A stretch of 64,000 nucleotides of DNA, from NCBI GenBank assembly GCA_029834535.1, contig JAQMWT010000674.1:62001-126000 (forward strand), read 5' to 3'. Below the pieces are notes generated by a model, which was not told where the DNA came from, made no database searches, and saw only the letters and a program-made list of their open reading frames with translations. The stretch is from Chrysophaeum taylorii. Taxonomy: Eukaryota; Sar; Pelagophyceae; Pelagomonadales; Pelagomonadaceae. The translations under genes were made by a program, and so were the position numbers. Shown here one piece after another: positions 23,165-31,614 of this stretch (positions are counted from its first letter, which is position 1; the number at the start of each line of letters is the position of its first letter).

Positions 23165-23381
23165 TGTGTTTATACAGGTCGACTGCTAAGAAGGGGGTGT
23201 GTGTGTGGTGCAAGAAGGATGTGGGAGGTTTGGTAAGGTAGGAGGGATGTGCCTGACGGGCGGAGATAGGTATGCGGGACCTACCTAGTTGGGGTCATTG
23301 CCGAGTCGTGGGGCAGGCGAAGAGAGGACGGGCCCCGCTCGGAGGTCGTGCGCATGCTACCGCCGGACGTATGTGCGACGA
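23165..23381 (-). repeat. Dispersed repeat R1 (copy 2)
   Basis: It runs from GTCGACTGCTAAG through GTAGGAGGGATGTGCCTGACGG to the GGTCGTGCGCATGC segment. The same series, inverted, occupies about 50622-50846. Its first half is duplicated again at 50208-50290, and the part 23237-23330 also opens the window at 1-94. R1 overlaps the C-terminus of the adjacent minus-strand frame, so it may be the 3' part of a mobile element. Confidence 0.75.
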
Positions 23382-24454
23382 AGGGTGACGTCCTGCTGGG
23401 ATCGGGCGGCCTGGGTGGGGCTCCCCGAGGCGGCTACATGGGTGAGGGCGGTGAGGGCACAGCGAGCCCGGCCTAATGCGTTGGCGATCCCCCACTCACG
23501 GTAGATGCGGCGAGTTTGGGCCGCCTTTGCCTCTGTGAAGTTGGCGCAGCCGCTTGCCACCCAGGTTCGCGCAGCGATGCGCTCTGCGCATGTTTGGGCG
23601 AGGGCGTGGCACGCCGCGCTGGCCTCACCGAAGGCACCAAAGACGAGGCCGGCGACGGTGCCGTAGCTACGTAGCCGCTGTTCGACAGGGCCCAAGAAGC
23701 CAGGCGGTGGTGCTGTACCCGGCTGGGGGATGATGGCGTCGATGCCGCGGGCGTGATCGAGGTATTCAGAGTGGACATGCGCTGCGCGCCGATCGACAGG
23801 CGACGGGTGGGAGGGATGGAGGGCGTGGGCGGTGTGCAACGAACCCCAAGCGAGGGTTTTTTTGAGGTCGTAGAGTTGCTCCTTGTTGTCGAGCGTGGTG
23901 AAGACGTCTGGGACGACTTGGCGTCGGGCGAGATTGCCTCGGTACCGACCGCAGAGGCGCGTGCGAATGGTAGGGGCGACGACGTCAGCAAAGAAAGATG
24001 CCGAAAACCTCGGACAGGCTGCTGGGATGCCGGCCTCTTTGACGCTGCAGAGGACGCACTCGAGCTGGCCGCCATGCCAGGTGGTCCGCTTTCCTCCGCG
24101 GTTGACAAGGTTGGGGCCTGCGTGAGAAGCACCTTGCCGTGAGCGTCGAGAACGACGAGAGTGCCCAGAATGCGAGTGCCCACGAGGCCCGAACAAGCTG
24201 GAGAGGGGTAGCCAAACGTACTGGGCACACATCTCAGCCCAGCAGTGGTTGGGGATTTGAAGGGAGGAGCTGGGCCACGAGCTGATGAACGTAGCCGAGA
24301 AGCGATCCCATGAGGACGCCGCTACTCGGGGGTGGTTGTCGGTTATTATTAGGGATCCGTCAAGTTTGGTCAAAACGTTTGGTGAATTTCTTTCATGTTT
24401 GCTCGATTTTGATGTATGATTAAGGAAAAACTCACATGTGTGGTCACTTTCCAT
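23357..24454 (-). CDS. Transposon-type ORF, possible non-LTR element 3' region (365 aa)
   Basis: The frame is uninterrupted but looks mobile-element derived. Its last third contains RSYGTVAGLVFGAFGEASAACHAL and a REWGIANALGRARCAL segment. I recall a similar V-F-G-A-F-G-E-A-S stretch near the C-terminus of retroelement polyproteins in algae and dinoflagellates, but this is from memory and unverified. The N-terminal part has no motif I recognise. It ends inside repeat R1. An intact ORF surrounded by transposon debris suggests a fragment rather than a host gene. Confidence 0.4.
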   Translation of the reverse strand: MESDHTCEFFLNHTSKSSKHERNSPNVLTKLDGSLIITDNHPRVAASSWDRFSATFISSWPSSSLQIPNHCWAEMCAQYVWLPLSSLFGPRGHSHSGHSRRSRRSRQGASHAGPNLVNRGGKRTTWHGGQLECVLCSVKEAGIPAACPRFSASFFADVVAPTIRTRLCGRYRGNLARRQVVPDVFTTLDNKEQLYDLKKTLAWGSLHTAHALHPSHPSPVDRRAAHVHSEYLDHARGIDAIIPQPGTAPPPGFLGPVEQRLRSYGTVAGLVFGAFGEASAACHALAQTCAERIAARTWVASGCANFTEAKAAQTRRIYREWGIANALGRARCALTALTHVAASGSPTQAARSQQDVTLRRTYVRR

Positions 24455-24630
24455 AGAAGTTAGGTCAGTTAAGTTTGGTCACTCCGAAGTTGCATTAAGT
24501 TTGATCAATCAACCCTTCAAGTTTGATTAATTTCCTTGTAAGTTTGGTCAACAAGTTTGATCACTACTCCTCAAACTTCCACAGTATTGACCAAACTTCG
24601 GCTTTTTAAATCAAACTTAAGGAGGCTTTT
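24350..24630. repeat. Left cluster of AAGTTTGGTCA motifs
   Basis: At least seven copies or near copies of an 11-bp motif AAGTTTG[G/A]TCA occur here, mainly in the direct orientation, with the last few inverted. A second cluster, mostly inverted, lies at 26703-26812. Such facing clusters resemble subterminal repeats of a DNA transposon. Confidence 0.65.
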
Positions 24631-24847
24631 TAAGGGGGCGCGTGAGCGCTTTTGGTGCGAAAATGCTTTAAAAACGAGAGCTAGGTGCTGCAGCTACGCA
24701 GAATCTACCGTGGCGTTACACGCGCGGCATGGACACCCCCCCATGACCGCTTTAGAAGGAGGTCCGTCCTAAGACAGCACGGCGATACGCAAGGAGAGCG
24801 GGCAGCGACACGCGGCCCCGAGAGCAGATTCCCACGGCTTGGCGTAC

Positions 24848-25132
24848 TTAAGCTGGGCCCATTCTCATACCTTCCATCGTTCGTAGAAGCCACCCAAACC
24901 GCGACTCACCACGGTGGTGTTGCCGTGGTTGTGCGTCATTCTTCAACAACAAGCGGACATAGGACACCAGACTTACACGGTCTGCGTGAGACGGATCACC
25001 CCATTCTGCATCCCAAAACTCGAGAGGGAGCGCGTCTTTGATAATCGACTCGGGGTTGAGAACGCGAAACTCGACGACCTCGAGAAACTGCGCGAGCAAC
25101 GCCCCTCGAGCACCCAAAGATTGTAGTCCCAC
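24848..25132 (-). pseudogene. Coding-like fragment within the motif-bounded segment
   Basis: The 94-residue minus-strand frame has natural-looking composition (FLEVVEFRVLNPESIIKD, EFWDAEWGDPSHADRVSL), unlike the arginine-rich shadow frames around it. I do not recognise the family. It lies between the two AAGTTTGGTCA clusters, so it may be part of the element they bound. Confidence 0.3.
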
Positions 25133-25196
25133 ACTTGTGCGGGACCGTACAGGACCACGTTCAGGAGTTCCTCACCGTCGCGTACCCGACCCGGAG

Positions 25197-25571
25197 TTAG
25201 CTGTCCAGCTTGATCATGGGACGGCAACGCGAGCACGTGCCGTTACGCCAGCATAAACAACTCGCACGACCGTAAGAGAACACCTCCTTATCCTCCTCCT
25301 CCTCGCGCATCTCGACAACCCCGCCCTGCCGCAAGATCTCCCCGGGAGCTGCTGCTGCACCGTCGAGCACTGTACGAGAAAGTCGGCAAATACAAGCTGC
25401 GGCGCGAAGGGATGTCAAGACGTCGACAGCCTCGTTCCGGAAGATCGCCGACACCACCCCTGTAATTCTAACCCTGTCATCCAGTACGAGTCTAAAATAT
25501 GACAAGTTTGATGTGATTGTTCGAAATTTGATCACACCAAATTGAATGCCTCCAAGTTTGACCATACACAC
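25197..25571 (-). pseudogene. Cysteine-rich coding-like fragment
   Basis: The minus-strand frame of 124 residues ends with ASCLCWRNGTCSRCRPMI, a C-x-C...C-x-x-C arrangement that could bind zinc. It is one frame away from the fragment at 24848-25132 and in the same orientation. Together they may be a broken transposon gene. No family can be assigned. Confidence 0.3.
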
Positions 25572-25785
25572 GCATCAACATGCGAACACTCGCAGAACAA
25601 CATATACAAACAAGGCCTGCGCAAGACAACGCTGATACCACGCTGTTTCGTCGCCCAAGATTATTCGGATGCGCCTTATTAGTTCGATGTTTATGACAGA
25701 CTACAGCGAACGATCCCGGTTCGTCATCTCGTGCCTTTAGCGGATGACATTGTTGCAGATGTCTATCAAACGCATATGCCGAGAA

Positions 25786-26096
25786 GAGCCGCCTGACTGA
25801 CTAACTAACTAACTTCAGACCTCTCCCGAGCATGGGAGCCAGGCCGGACCGGCAGGAGCCGGTACGGAATCACGGAGGAAAATCACGCAGTTGGGGCAGA
25901 GGCGAGGGACGAGGACGGACTTGTTGATGGTGGACCGCCACTGCGCCGTCTTGTGCGAGGTCGTGCAAAAGCGTCGCAGGCCGCGGACGTGTTGGTCCAC
26001 GAACAATCGACCTGTCCGTCGCGCTCTGCCCAACCGAGCGAACCCCATCCCAACACGGACTTTCCGGGTGCTAACCGGCCAGCGAGCCGCCTGACT
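25786..26096 (-). mobile_element. 5'-truncated LINE-type insertion, copy 1
   Basis: A 285-bp insert (25799-26083) is flanked by a perfect 13-bp duplication GAGCCGCCTGACT (25786-25798 and 26084-26096). On the minus strand it ends ...AGGTCTGAAGTTAGTTAGTTAGTC, a (GTTA)n tail. The body matches the inserts at 52995-53393 and 48555-48606. Variable length, constant 3' end, simple-repeat tail and variable target duplications are the signature of target-primed reverse transcription. The coded remnant on the minus strand has a CPNCVIFL pair but no RT. Confidence 0.85.
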
Positions 26097-26702
26097 TGCC
26101 CTCCATAAAGCCCTTGATGAGGACCGACACGGCCTCGCAGAAGTGCTTCGCGCGATAGCTGGATCTTTGTCGGCAAGAAGGTTCGGAGCAGGTGTGCCTT
26201 TTAGCACACGCGACGGTATTTTCTACTTGCACATCACAACGAGCAGCACGCACATAAACGCTGCATCTTGCATATAGCACTTGAACGACAGCGCTGTCGC
26301 GCTGTAGACCATGTTGTACACGCCGTCAACTTGCCGCCCGTGTCGAACATCATCTGCTGCAAGTCGGCCTCGAGAACACACCTGCTGAACTTGGCATCTT
26401 GGTCAGATCGAGTAAAGTGGAGCCTCGTATTTGCGCGCTCTGAGCTGCGACAGCGTACTCGGCGATCTCTCATAGTCGTTTACCTTCGCCTGGGCACGCG
26501 ACTTCTTGTTTTCTTTCTCGGCGTCGTGGTCAACCGACGTCGGCGTGTTACCACCACGCTCCCGCTCGACCTGAGCGAAGCCCGCATCGATACCGTGTTC
26601 GTTTCGAAGTCGAAGGACGATCCGGAGTCACAGCGCGACGTGCAGAACCGCTGAAAGCTTGATCACGGCGGGCCTTGTTTTGTCATCGAACCGTATGTTT
26701 GC

Positions 26703-26812
26703 TCTCTGAGAGTACAAGTTTAGTCAACCAAGAGACGGATTGACCAAACTTAAGTGACCAAACTTGTTGAAGGTTTACGGTGACCAAACTTATATGGTGG
26801 TTGGAAACTTGA
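26703..26812. repeat. Right cluster of TGACCAAACTT motifs
   Basis: Four or five copies of the motif of 24350-24630 lie here, mostly in the opposite orientation (TGACCAAACTT). The cluster ends about 65 bp before the stop of the TTLL12-like gene. Confidence 0.65.
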
Positions 26813-26878
26813 CTTTTCCCTTATTATTATTATTATTAGTTTATAGCGTAGGTTGATGGCATCCGAATAGAATAACCC

Positions 26879-28393
26879 TCAACTAGATGATGACGATGAC
26901 CGTCGGAGTCGGGTCACGTTGGAGAGTTCGCCGAGGAAGAGACAACGGAAACAGTCGTTGGCAAAGTCGGGGTATTTGTCGGGCATCGCGTCCGAGACGG
27001 CGAGGTGCGCCGGGTTAAAGGTAATCTCGAGGAGTCTGGGTTTGATGACAATCCCGTCATCGCGATCTTCCTTCTCGAAGATGAAGTCGCAGCCGTACAT
27101 AGCGCGGCTCCTGGGGGAGGATTGGGCGAAACCGGGGAAAAGGTGGGCCGCGGCGGAAAAGACGTCGGCTATAATCGCGCGCGCTCTCTCGATCGCCGAG
27201 TGCCAATTCGCAACGCCGATATACGCCGCGACGTCGTCGACGCGCGGGTGATTCGGAGTGACTCCTCCTCCGACGAGGTGCATCGCCGTGAGGTAGACTT
27301 GGGGGTCGTCGAGGGCGCCGAGGTCGTGGGGCTTGTTGGCGGCGCGCGCGAAAACGACGTCGTGCGCGTACAATTCTAAAGGTTCGGCCGACCGCAGGAG
27401 CGCGACGATGCGGACGTCGAACTTGCGGTTCTCGAACAAAACGGGGCGTTCGACGTAGCGCTGGGCCACGTAACCTTTGGCGGCGGCGTGCGCGAGGACG
27501 CAGGCTCTCGATTTCGCGACGACGACCCCGAGGCCGCGAGCGAGCGACGCCGGCTTGAGGATCCAGGTCCCGCCCTCGGGGACCATCTCGATATCGAGGT
27601 CGTAGGTCTCGGGCGCGACATCCGTCAGACCTGCGCGTTTTAGAGTCGTCGCGAGGTGGTCCTTGCGAACGAGCGCGGCCTCGTAGTCGTACCACGACCT
27701 CACCTTATCGGTCTCGAAGCCACCGCTCGCGATAAACAGACACTCCGCGCCCTCCTCGACGAACGCGAACCTCGTGTCGGTGACGTGGGTTTTGACCCAG
27801 TCGAGATCGGTAAAGATGCGCACCGGTGCGCGGAGTCCCGGGAGGCGGCGGGGGGGTATCGTCTCGTCGCGACGTCGCCAACCGCCGTCGGGTCGCGGCC
27901 GGGTGGTGGTGGTCGCGGCGGAAGGCACCACGACCGCCTCGCGCTCGGGGGTCGCGCCAATCTCCAAGTCCGTCGCCGGCCAGCACAACGTGAAGTACTC
28001 ATCGGCGGCGGCGGCGACGAGACTACGGACGTCTCCCCGGCCGCGAGGGAACGCCGAACCGACTTCGTCCTCGACGTAGAATCGCTGGATCTCGGTCGAG
28101 CTTCGTCGCGGCAGCGGTCGCGCGAGCCGCCAGGCCGTCTCGACGATGTCGGGGGCCCCGCCCATCGCTTCGAGCCGACCCCGCACGCACTCGAGCGAAG
28201 ACTCGTCTATGCGGTCGAAGGTCAGGAAGTGATCTATGATCCACACGTCGCTCAGGGCGGCCACCCGCCGCCGCACGACGATCCGCTTCTCGACGATGCT
28301 CAGGCTCTCCCCCGCGTCCAGCACACCCTTGGCGACCTTCTCGGCGGCGATCTCGCGCAACCTCTCTGGCACCTTACTGAGCCACTCCTCCAT
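26879..28393 (-). CDS. TTLL12-like tubulin-tyrosine-ligase-family protein (504 aa)
   Basis: The protein belongs to the ATP-grasp tubulin tyrosine ligase-like family, whose members ligate amino acids to tubulin tails. The arrangement is closest to TTLL12. An N-terminal part contains RFYVEDEVGSAF and LCWPATDLEIG (TTLL12 has Y-V-M-D-E-F-G-S and L-L-W-P-x-x-D-L). A C-terminal TTL domain at about 195-490 has GGTWILKPASLARGLGV, ENRKFDVRIVALL, ELYAHD and KPRLLEITFNPA. In animals TTLL12 is thought to be catalytically weak or inactive, and the glycine-rich ATP loop here is present. The start lies 20 bp from the divergent gene at 28414, so the two share a very short promoter region. The frame is intact with no introns. 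Confidence 0.85.
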   Translation of the reverse strand: MEEWLSKVPERLREIAAEKVAKGVLDAGESLSIVEKRIVVRRRVAALSDVWIIDHFLTFDRIDESSLECVRGRLEAMGGAPDIVETAWRLARPLPRRSSTEIQRFYVEDEVGSAFPRGRGDVRSLVAAAADEYFTLCWPATDLEIGATPEREAVVVPSAATTTTRPRPDGGWRRRDETIPPRRLPGLRAPVRIFTDLDWVKTHVTDTRFAFVEEGAECLFIASGGFETDKVRSWYDYEAALVRKDHLATTLKRAGLTDVAPETYDLDIEMVPEGGTWILKPASLARGLGVVVAKSRACVLAHAAAKGYVAQRYVERPVLFENRKFDVRIVALLRSAEPLELYAHDVVFARAANKPHDLGALDDPQVYLTAMHLVGGGVTPNHPRVDDVAAYIGVANWHSAIERARAIIADVFSAAAHLFPGFAQSSPRSRAMYGCDFIFEKEDRDDGIVIKPRLLEITFNPAHLAVSDAMPDKYPDFANDCFRCLFLGELSNVTRLRRSSSSSS

Positions 28394-28413
28394 CTCTTAT
28401 TTTTTTTTTTTCA

Positions 28414-29073
28414 ATGCGCGGCCCCCTCCAGAACCGTGTCGAGCCCGGCGGAAAGATCGTCGCCACGCGGTCTCGGTACGGCGAGCCGACGGGGCGGATG
28501 GGGAACCGGGGCGTGCTGCACTCGGCGAGAAACCGGCAGATCTTGAGGCCCTTCCGGTCCAAGGCGTGGCTGATTTGCTGCTTGCAGTTCAAGGGAAGGC
28601 ACCGCGAGGTCATGGCCCCGAACAGGTACACCGAGCTTTTTTTTCTCGACGACTTCGTCGCCCTTTCCGCGGGACATCGCCCCTGCGCGCACTGCCGGCG
28701 ACCCGAGTTCAAATCGTTTGCGGAAAATTGGGCGCGATGCCATCATCATCATCATCATCGTCATCATCATCGATGGACCGCGCGCGAGATCGACGAGCTC
28801 CTCCACGAGCAGAGGCTCGCGGGGCCGAGGCCTTTGACCTCCCCTCTCCCCGACGGCGCGATGATCAGGTGCTGCGAGGATTCGTACCTTCTCTGGCAAG
28901 GAAAGTACCATCGCTTCGCGCACGAAGGCTACGACCGCCGCGTGGACGTCGACGACCTAGACCCCGCGAACTGCGAGGTCCTGACGCCCCCCAGTACCCT
29001 CAAGGTCCTCCAAGCCGGCTGGAGGCCCGACCTCCCCGCTCCACACTCCACAGCCTCGTCCTGCTGCTGCTGA
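28414..29073 (+). CDS. Bacterial-type conserved protein with HRPCxxCRR motif (219 aa)
   Basis: I recognise a family of small uncharacterised bacterial proteins. The shared pattern is an L-Q-N-R-V-x-P-x-G-x-I-V-A start, MGNRGVLH, a W-I-C...F-K-G-R-R segment, NRYTELFFLDDFVALSAGHRPCAHCRR, then F...W. All of it is present in order, which also supports the 28414 start over the later ATG. The CxxC with nearby histidines suggests metal binding, but no reaction is known to me. A polyhistidine run (about 109-118) is a local trinucleotide expansion. The gene is squeezed between a divergent neighbour (20 bp) and a convergent one (21 bp). The bacterial affinity in a eukaryotic setting suggests horizontal acquisition. 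Confidence 0.75.
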   Translation: MRGPLQNRVEPGGKIVATRSRYGEPTGRMGNRGVLHSARNRQILRPFRSKAWLICCLQFKGRHREVMAPNRYTELFFLDDFVALSAGHRPCAHCRRPEFKSFAENWARCHHHHHHRHHHRWTAREIDELLHEQRLAGPRPLTSPLPDGAMIRCCEDSYLLWQGKYHRFAHEGYDRRVDVDDLDPANCEVLTPPSTLKVLQAGWRPDLPAPHSTASSCCC

Positions 29074-29094
29074 TGTTTGTTTTGTTTTTTTTTT

Positions 29095-31614
29095 TCACGG
29101 GCAGCAGCAGTCGTCGTCTAGTTCTTCCACTTGTTGGAGCTTTTCGTCCACGGCGCGATGAGGTCCTTCGTCGAGGATGCGGTCGAGGCAGACGACGATG
29201 GTCGCCGTGGCAGTGGCGCAGTTTTCGATCGCTGGGACAAAGGCAAAGTAGGCGAGGGCACCCGCGTTCGAAAATTGGGGCTTCTTCTTCTTCCCCATTT
29301 GGACGAGGCTGGCCGTGTCGACGCCGTTCAAGGCGCTGAACTTTTTGGCCTTGCGCCAGAGGGCGTAGGGCGAGGGGACACCACCCCCCTTCCGAATAAT
29401 AATGTCGTCGCGGGGCTCGATGCGGCGGCGAGCGTCGTTTTCGAGGGCGTCGGCGAGGCGCGGGTTGAGGTGGTGGCGGAGATACTCGAGCGAGCGAAAG
29501 TCGGCCGCGAGGGCCGCGAGGTCGGGGTCTCTCGTCGCGAGGTCGATCGCGTGGGCGGCCTCGTCGAGCCACAAAACCGCCTCGCCAAACGCGTCCAGGA
29601 GGGCGCGGTAGTTCTTGGCGTCGAAATCGTCGTACAAACCAAAAAAAGTCGGCTCCGCCTCCGACAGCTTTTCGAGGTCGGTTGCCTCGGCGAGCATAAT
29701 CCGGAGATCCGAAAGGCTCTCCGAGCAGCAGGAGGAGACACTTTTTCCATTGGGCTTGGTCCTGGCGACGACGTCGTCGAAGGCATCCCTCAACGCGCCG
29801 AGCATGCGCGCGAGCTTCGGGACGAGGAGGTCCTGGGCCCTCCGCGGGACGATGAGGCCGGCGACGGCGAGGTAGAGGGCCGCCCCGAAAAGGGTTGCCT
29901 TGAGTCTCAAAACAAACGAGGTCTCGTGGTTCCTTTCGCGCTGCACGACGATGACTAGCGGCGTGAACGCGGCGACCAAAGCGCCATACCCGAAAGTTTC
30001 GTCTTTTCTCATCGCCGTCGTCAGCGCGATCCACGGGCAGAGAAACAGGAGGATGATCCAGCGCCACAGCAGGCCGTAGTGGTTGTTCGTGAGGGTCGTC
30101 GCCCAGCCCACCACAAAGAGCCCAAAAATCGCGCCCGCGGCCGTGCCCTCCATGCGGTTCTTGGCCGCGTGAAACGCCGACGCCGTGCGACGTTGGTGTA
30201 CGAAGGCGACCGTCACGGGCACCCAGACGTTGAGTCCCGTTTTCCCGGGGGATAGCCCGAGGGCGCACCCGATCGCGATCGCGACACCCAGTCTGGTCGG
30301 GTCGTGCCACCAAGCGTCCCGAACGTCGTCGTCGCCCTCGTTCAACAGTTCTCTTTTCTTCTTCTTCTTCTTCTTGGCCGGCGGATCATCATCATCATCA
30401 TCATCCTTTTCAGGCTGCTGCCTCCGCCGGCCGGACCGAGACATCTGCGACATGACGTGCTCTTCGTCGATGTGGACGAGGGCCGTGGCTGCGCTGACAA
30501 AGTCGAACAAAAACGCGTAGATCCGCAGGAGCTCGGCGTGGTCGCGCCGGACGAGGTCAGATCTATCGCCGTAAACGATCTCCTCGCGCACGGCCGCGAA
30601 CGCCGCGTCGAAGGCAAAGATGGCCGCGTCGACGTCGCGGCCCTCGATCGCCGCGGCCCCCAGCCCCCGAACAGCCGCGTCGAGCCGCGGCGCGAGTAGC
30701 CGCCAGAGCGTCCCTTTGGGGGCGGAAGTCTCGTCGCCGCCCTCTTCGACCTCCTCGGCCCGGCCGACGAGCCAGTCAATGCTCTGGAGGGCGACCTCGA
30801 GCCGCGTCTTCGCCATCGCGAGGTCGCCCACCACCACGGGACCCACACCCAGCACGCGCTGCTCCACGCCGCAAGCCTTCTCGAGCCGCGTCGCTCGACC
30901 GAGGTGCTCGGCCGCCCTCTCGAGAGCAGACGTCGCGAGAGCGCGATTCGCGACGTCGCCCGAGCTCCCCGCCGCGAAGAGCCGCGCCGTCGCGCGCAGG
31001 GCCTGGTGGACGTGGCGCGCGGTCAGATCTCTCTCTCTCGCGACGCGTCCAACGGCCAGCGCGTCGGGGGGAATCGCCGCGGCCGCGATCGCGAACACCA
31101 ACGAAGGTCCGAGAGTGATCCAAAGAAGGTGCGGCGGCGCGCCCGTCAGAGCGCACGCGACCATGCCGACCACCGGAAATTTCGCGGAGAGCTCGAATTT
31201 CGGCAAAACACCGCACAACCCAAAGGCCCCGAGGCCCATCATCGCGACGAGCGCGACCACACCCCCGGGCGAGAAGCTCGGCGCCGGCGCTTCGAACCCT
31301 AACGTCCACTCGCGCCAGAAGCACGCCTCGGCCGACCCCTGCTGCCGCGCGCACGCCGTCTTCACGCGGAACACCCACCCCGGGTACCACACCGGCATCG
31401 CCACGCTACACCCGATCAAGTAGTTCCGCACGGCGACAATCGTCTCGCCGAACGTCCCGTCGACTGCGGCTATCACGGCAATGCCCGCGAGAAACGGCAC
31501 GATGATCACGTGACCGTACGCCGAAAGCGAAAACGCCAAAGTCGCCGCCGTCGCCACAGCCGCACGGATCCCGAGGCTGTAGTCCTGGACCTTGGAGGAC
31601 CTCTGGACCCTCAT
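29095..31614 (-). CDS. FUSC/aromatic-acid-exporter-like membrane protein (839 aa)
   Basis: The protein has two hydrophobic blocks, each with several probable transmembrane helices, at about 15-215 and 450-600. They are separated and followed by long soluble helical parts. The second block (LGVAIAIGCALGL...WVPVTVAFV...R-M-E-G-T-A-A-G-A-I-F-G) has the FUSC-like pattern of the aromatic acid exporter superfamily, in which an arginine-led R-x-x-G-T-x-x-G motif is typical. This makes an organic-anion or aromatic-acid efflux role plausible, but the substrate is unknown. Poly-D and poly-K runs lie at about 405-425. Its stop is 21 bp from that of the convergent gene at 28414-29073. Confidence 0.75.
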   Translation of the reverse strand: MRVQRSSKVQDYSLGIRAAVATAATLAFSLSAYGHVIIVPFLAGIAVIAAVDGTFGETIVAVRNYLIGCSVAMPVWYPGWVFRVKTACARQQGSAEACFWREWTLGFEAPAPSFSPGGVVALVAMMGLGAFGLCGVLPKFELSAKFPVVGMVACALTGAPPHLLWITLGPSLVFAIAAAAIPPDALAVGRVARERDLTARHVHQALRATARLFAAGSSGDVANRALATSALERAAEHLGRATRLEKACGVEQRVLGVGPVVVGDLAMAKTRLEVALQSIDWLVGRAEEVEEGGDETSAPKGTLWRLLAPRLDAAVRGLGAAAIEGRDVDAAIFAFDAAFAAVREEIVYGDRSDLVRRDHAELLRIYAFLFDFVSAATALVHIDEEHVMSQMSRSGRRRQQPEKDDDDDDDPPAKKKKKKKRELLNEGDDDVRDAWWHDPTRLGVAIAIGCALGLSPGKTGLNVWVPVTVAFVHQRRTASAFHAAKNRMEGTAAGAIFGLFVVGWATTLTNNHYGLLWRWIILLFLCPWIALTTAMRKDETFGYGALVAAFTPLVIVVQRERNHETSFVLRLKATLFGAALYLAVAGLIVPRRAQDLLVPKLARMLGALRDAFDDVVARTKPNGKSVSSCCSESLSDLRIMLAEATDLEKLSEAEPTFFGLYDDFDAKNYRALLDAFGEAVLWLDEAAHAIDLATRDPDLAALAADFRSLEYLRHHLNPRLADALENDARRRIEPRDDIIIRKGGGVPSPYALWRKAKKFSALNGVDTASLVQMGKKKKPQFSNAGALAYFAFVPAIENCATATATIVVCLDRILDEGPHRAVDEKLQQVEELDDDCCCP

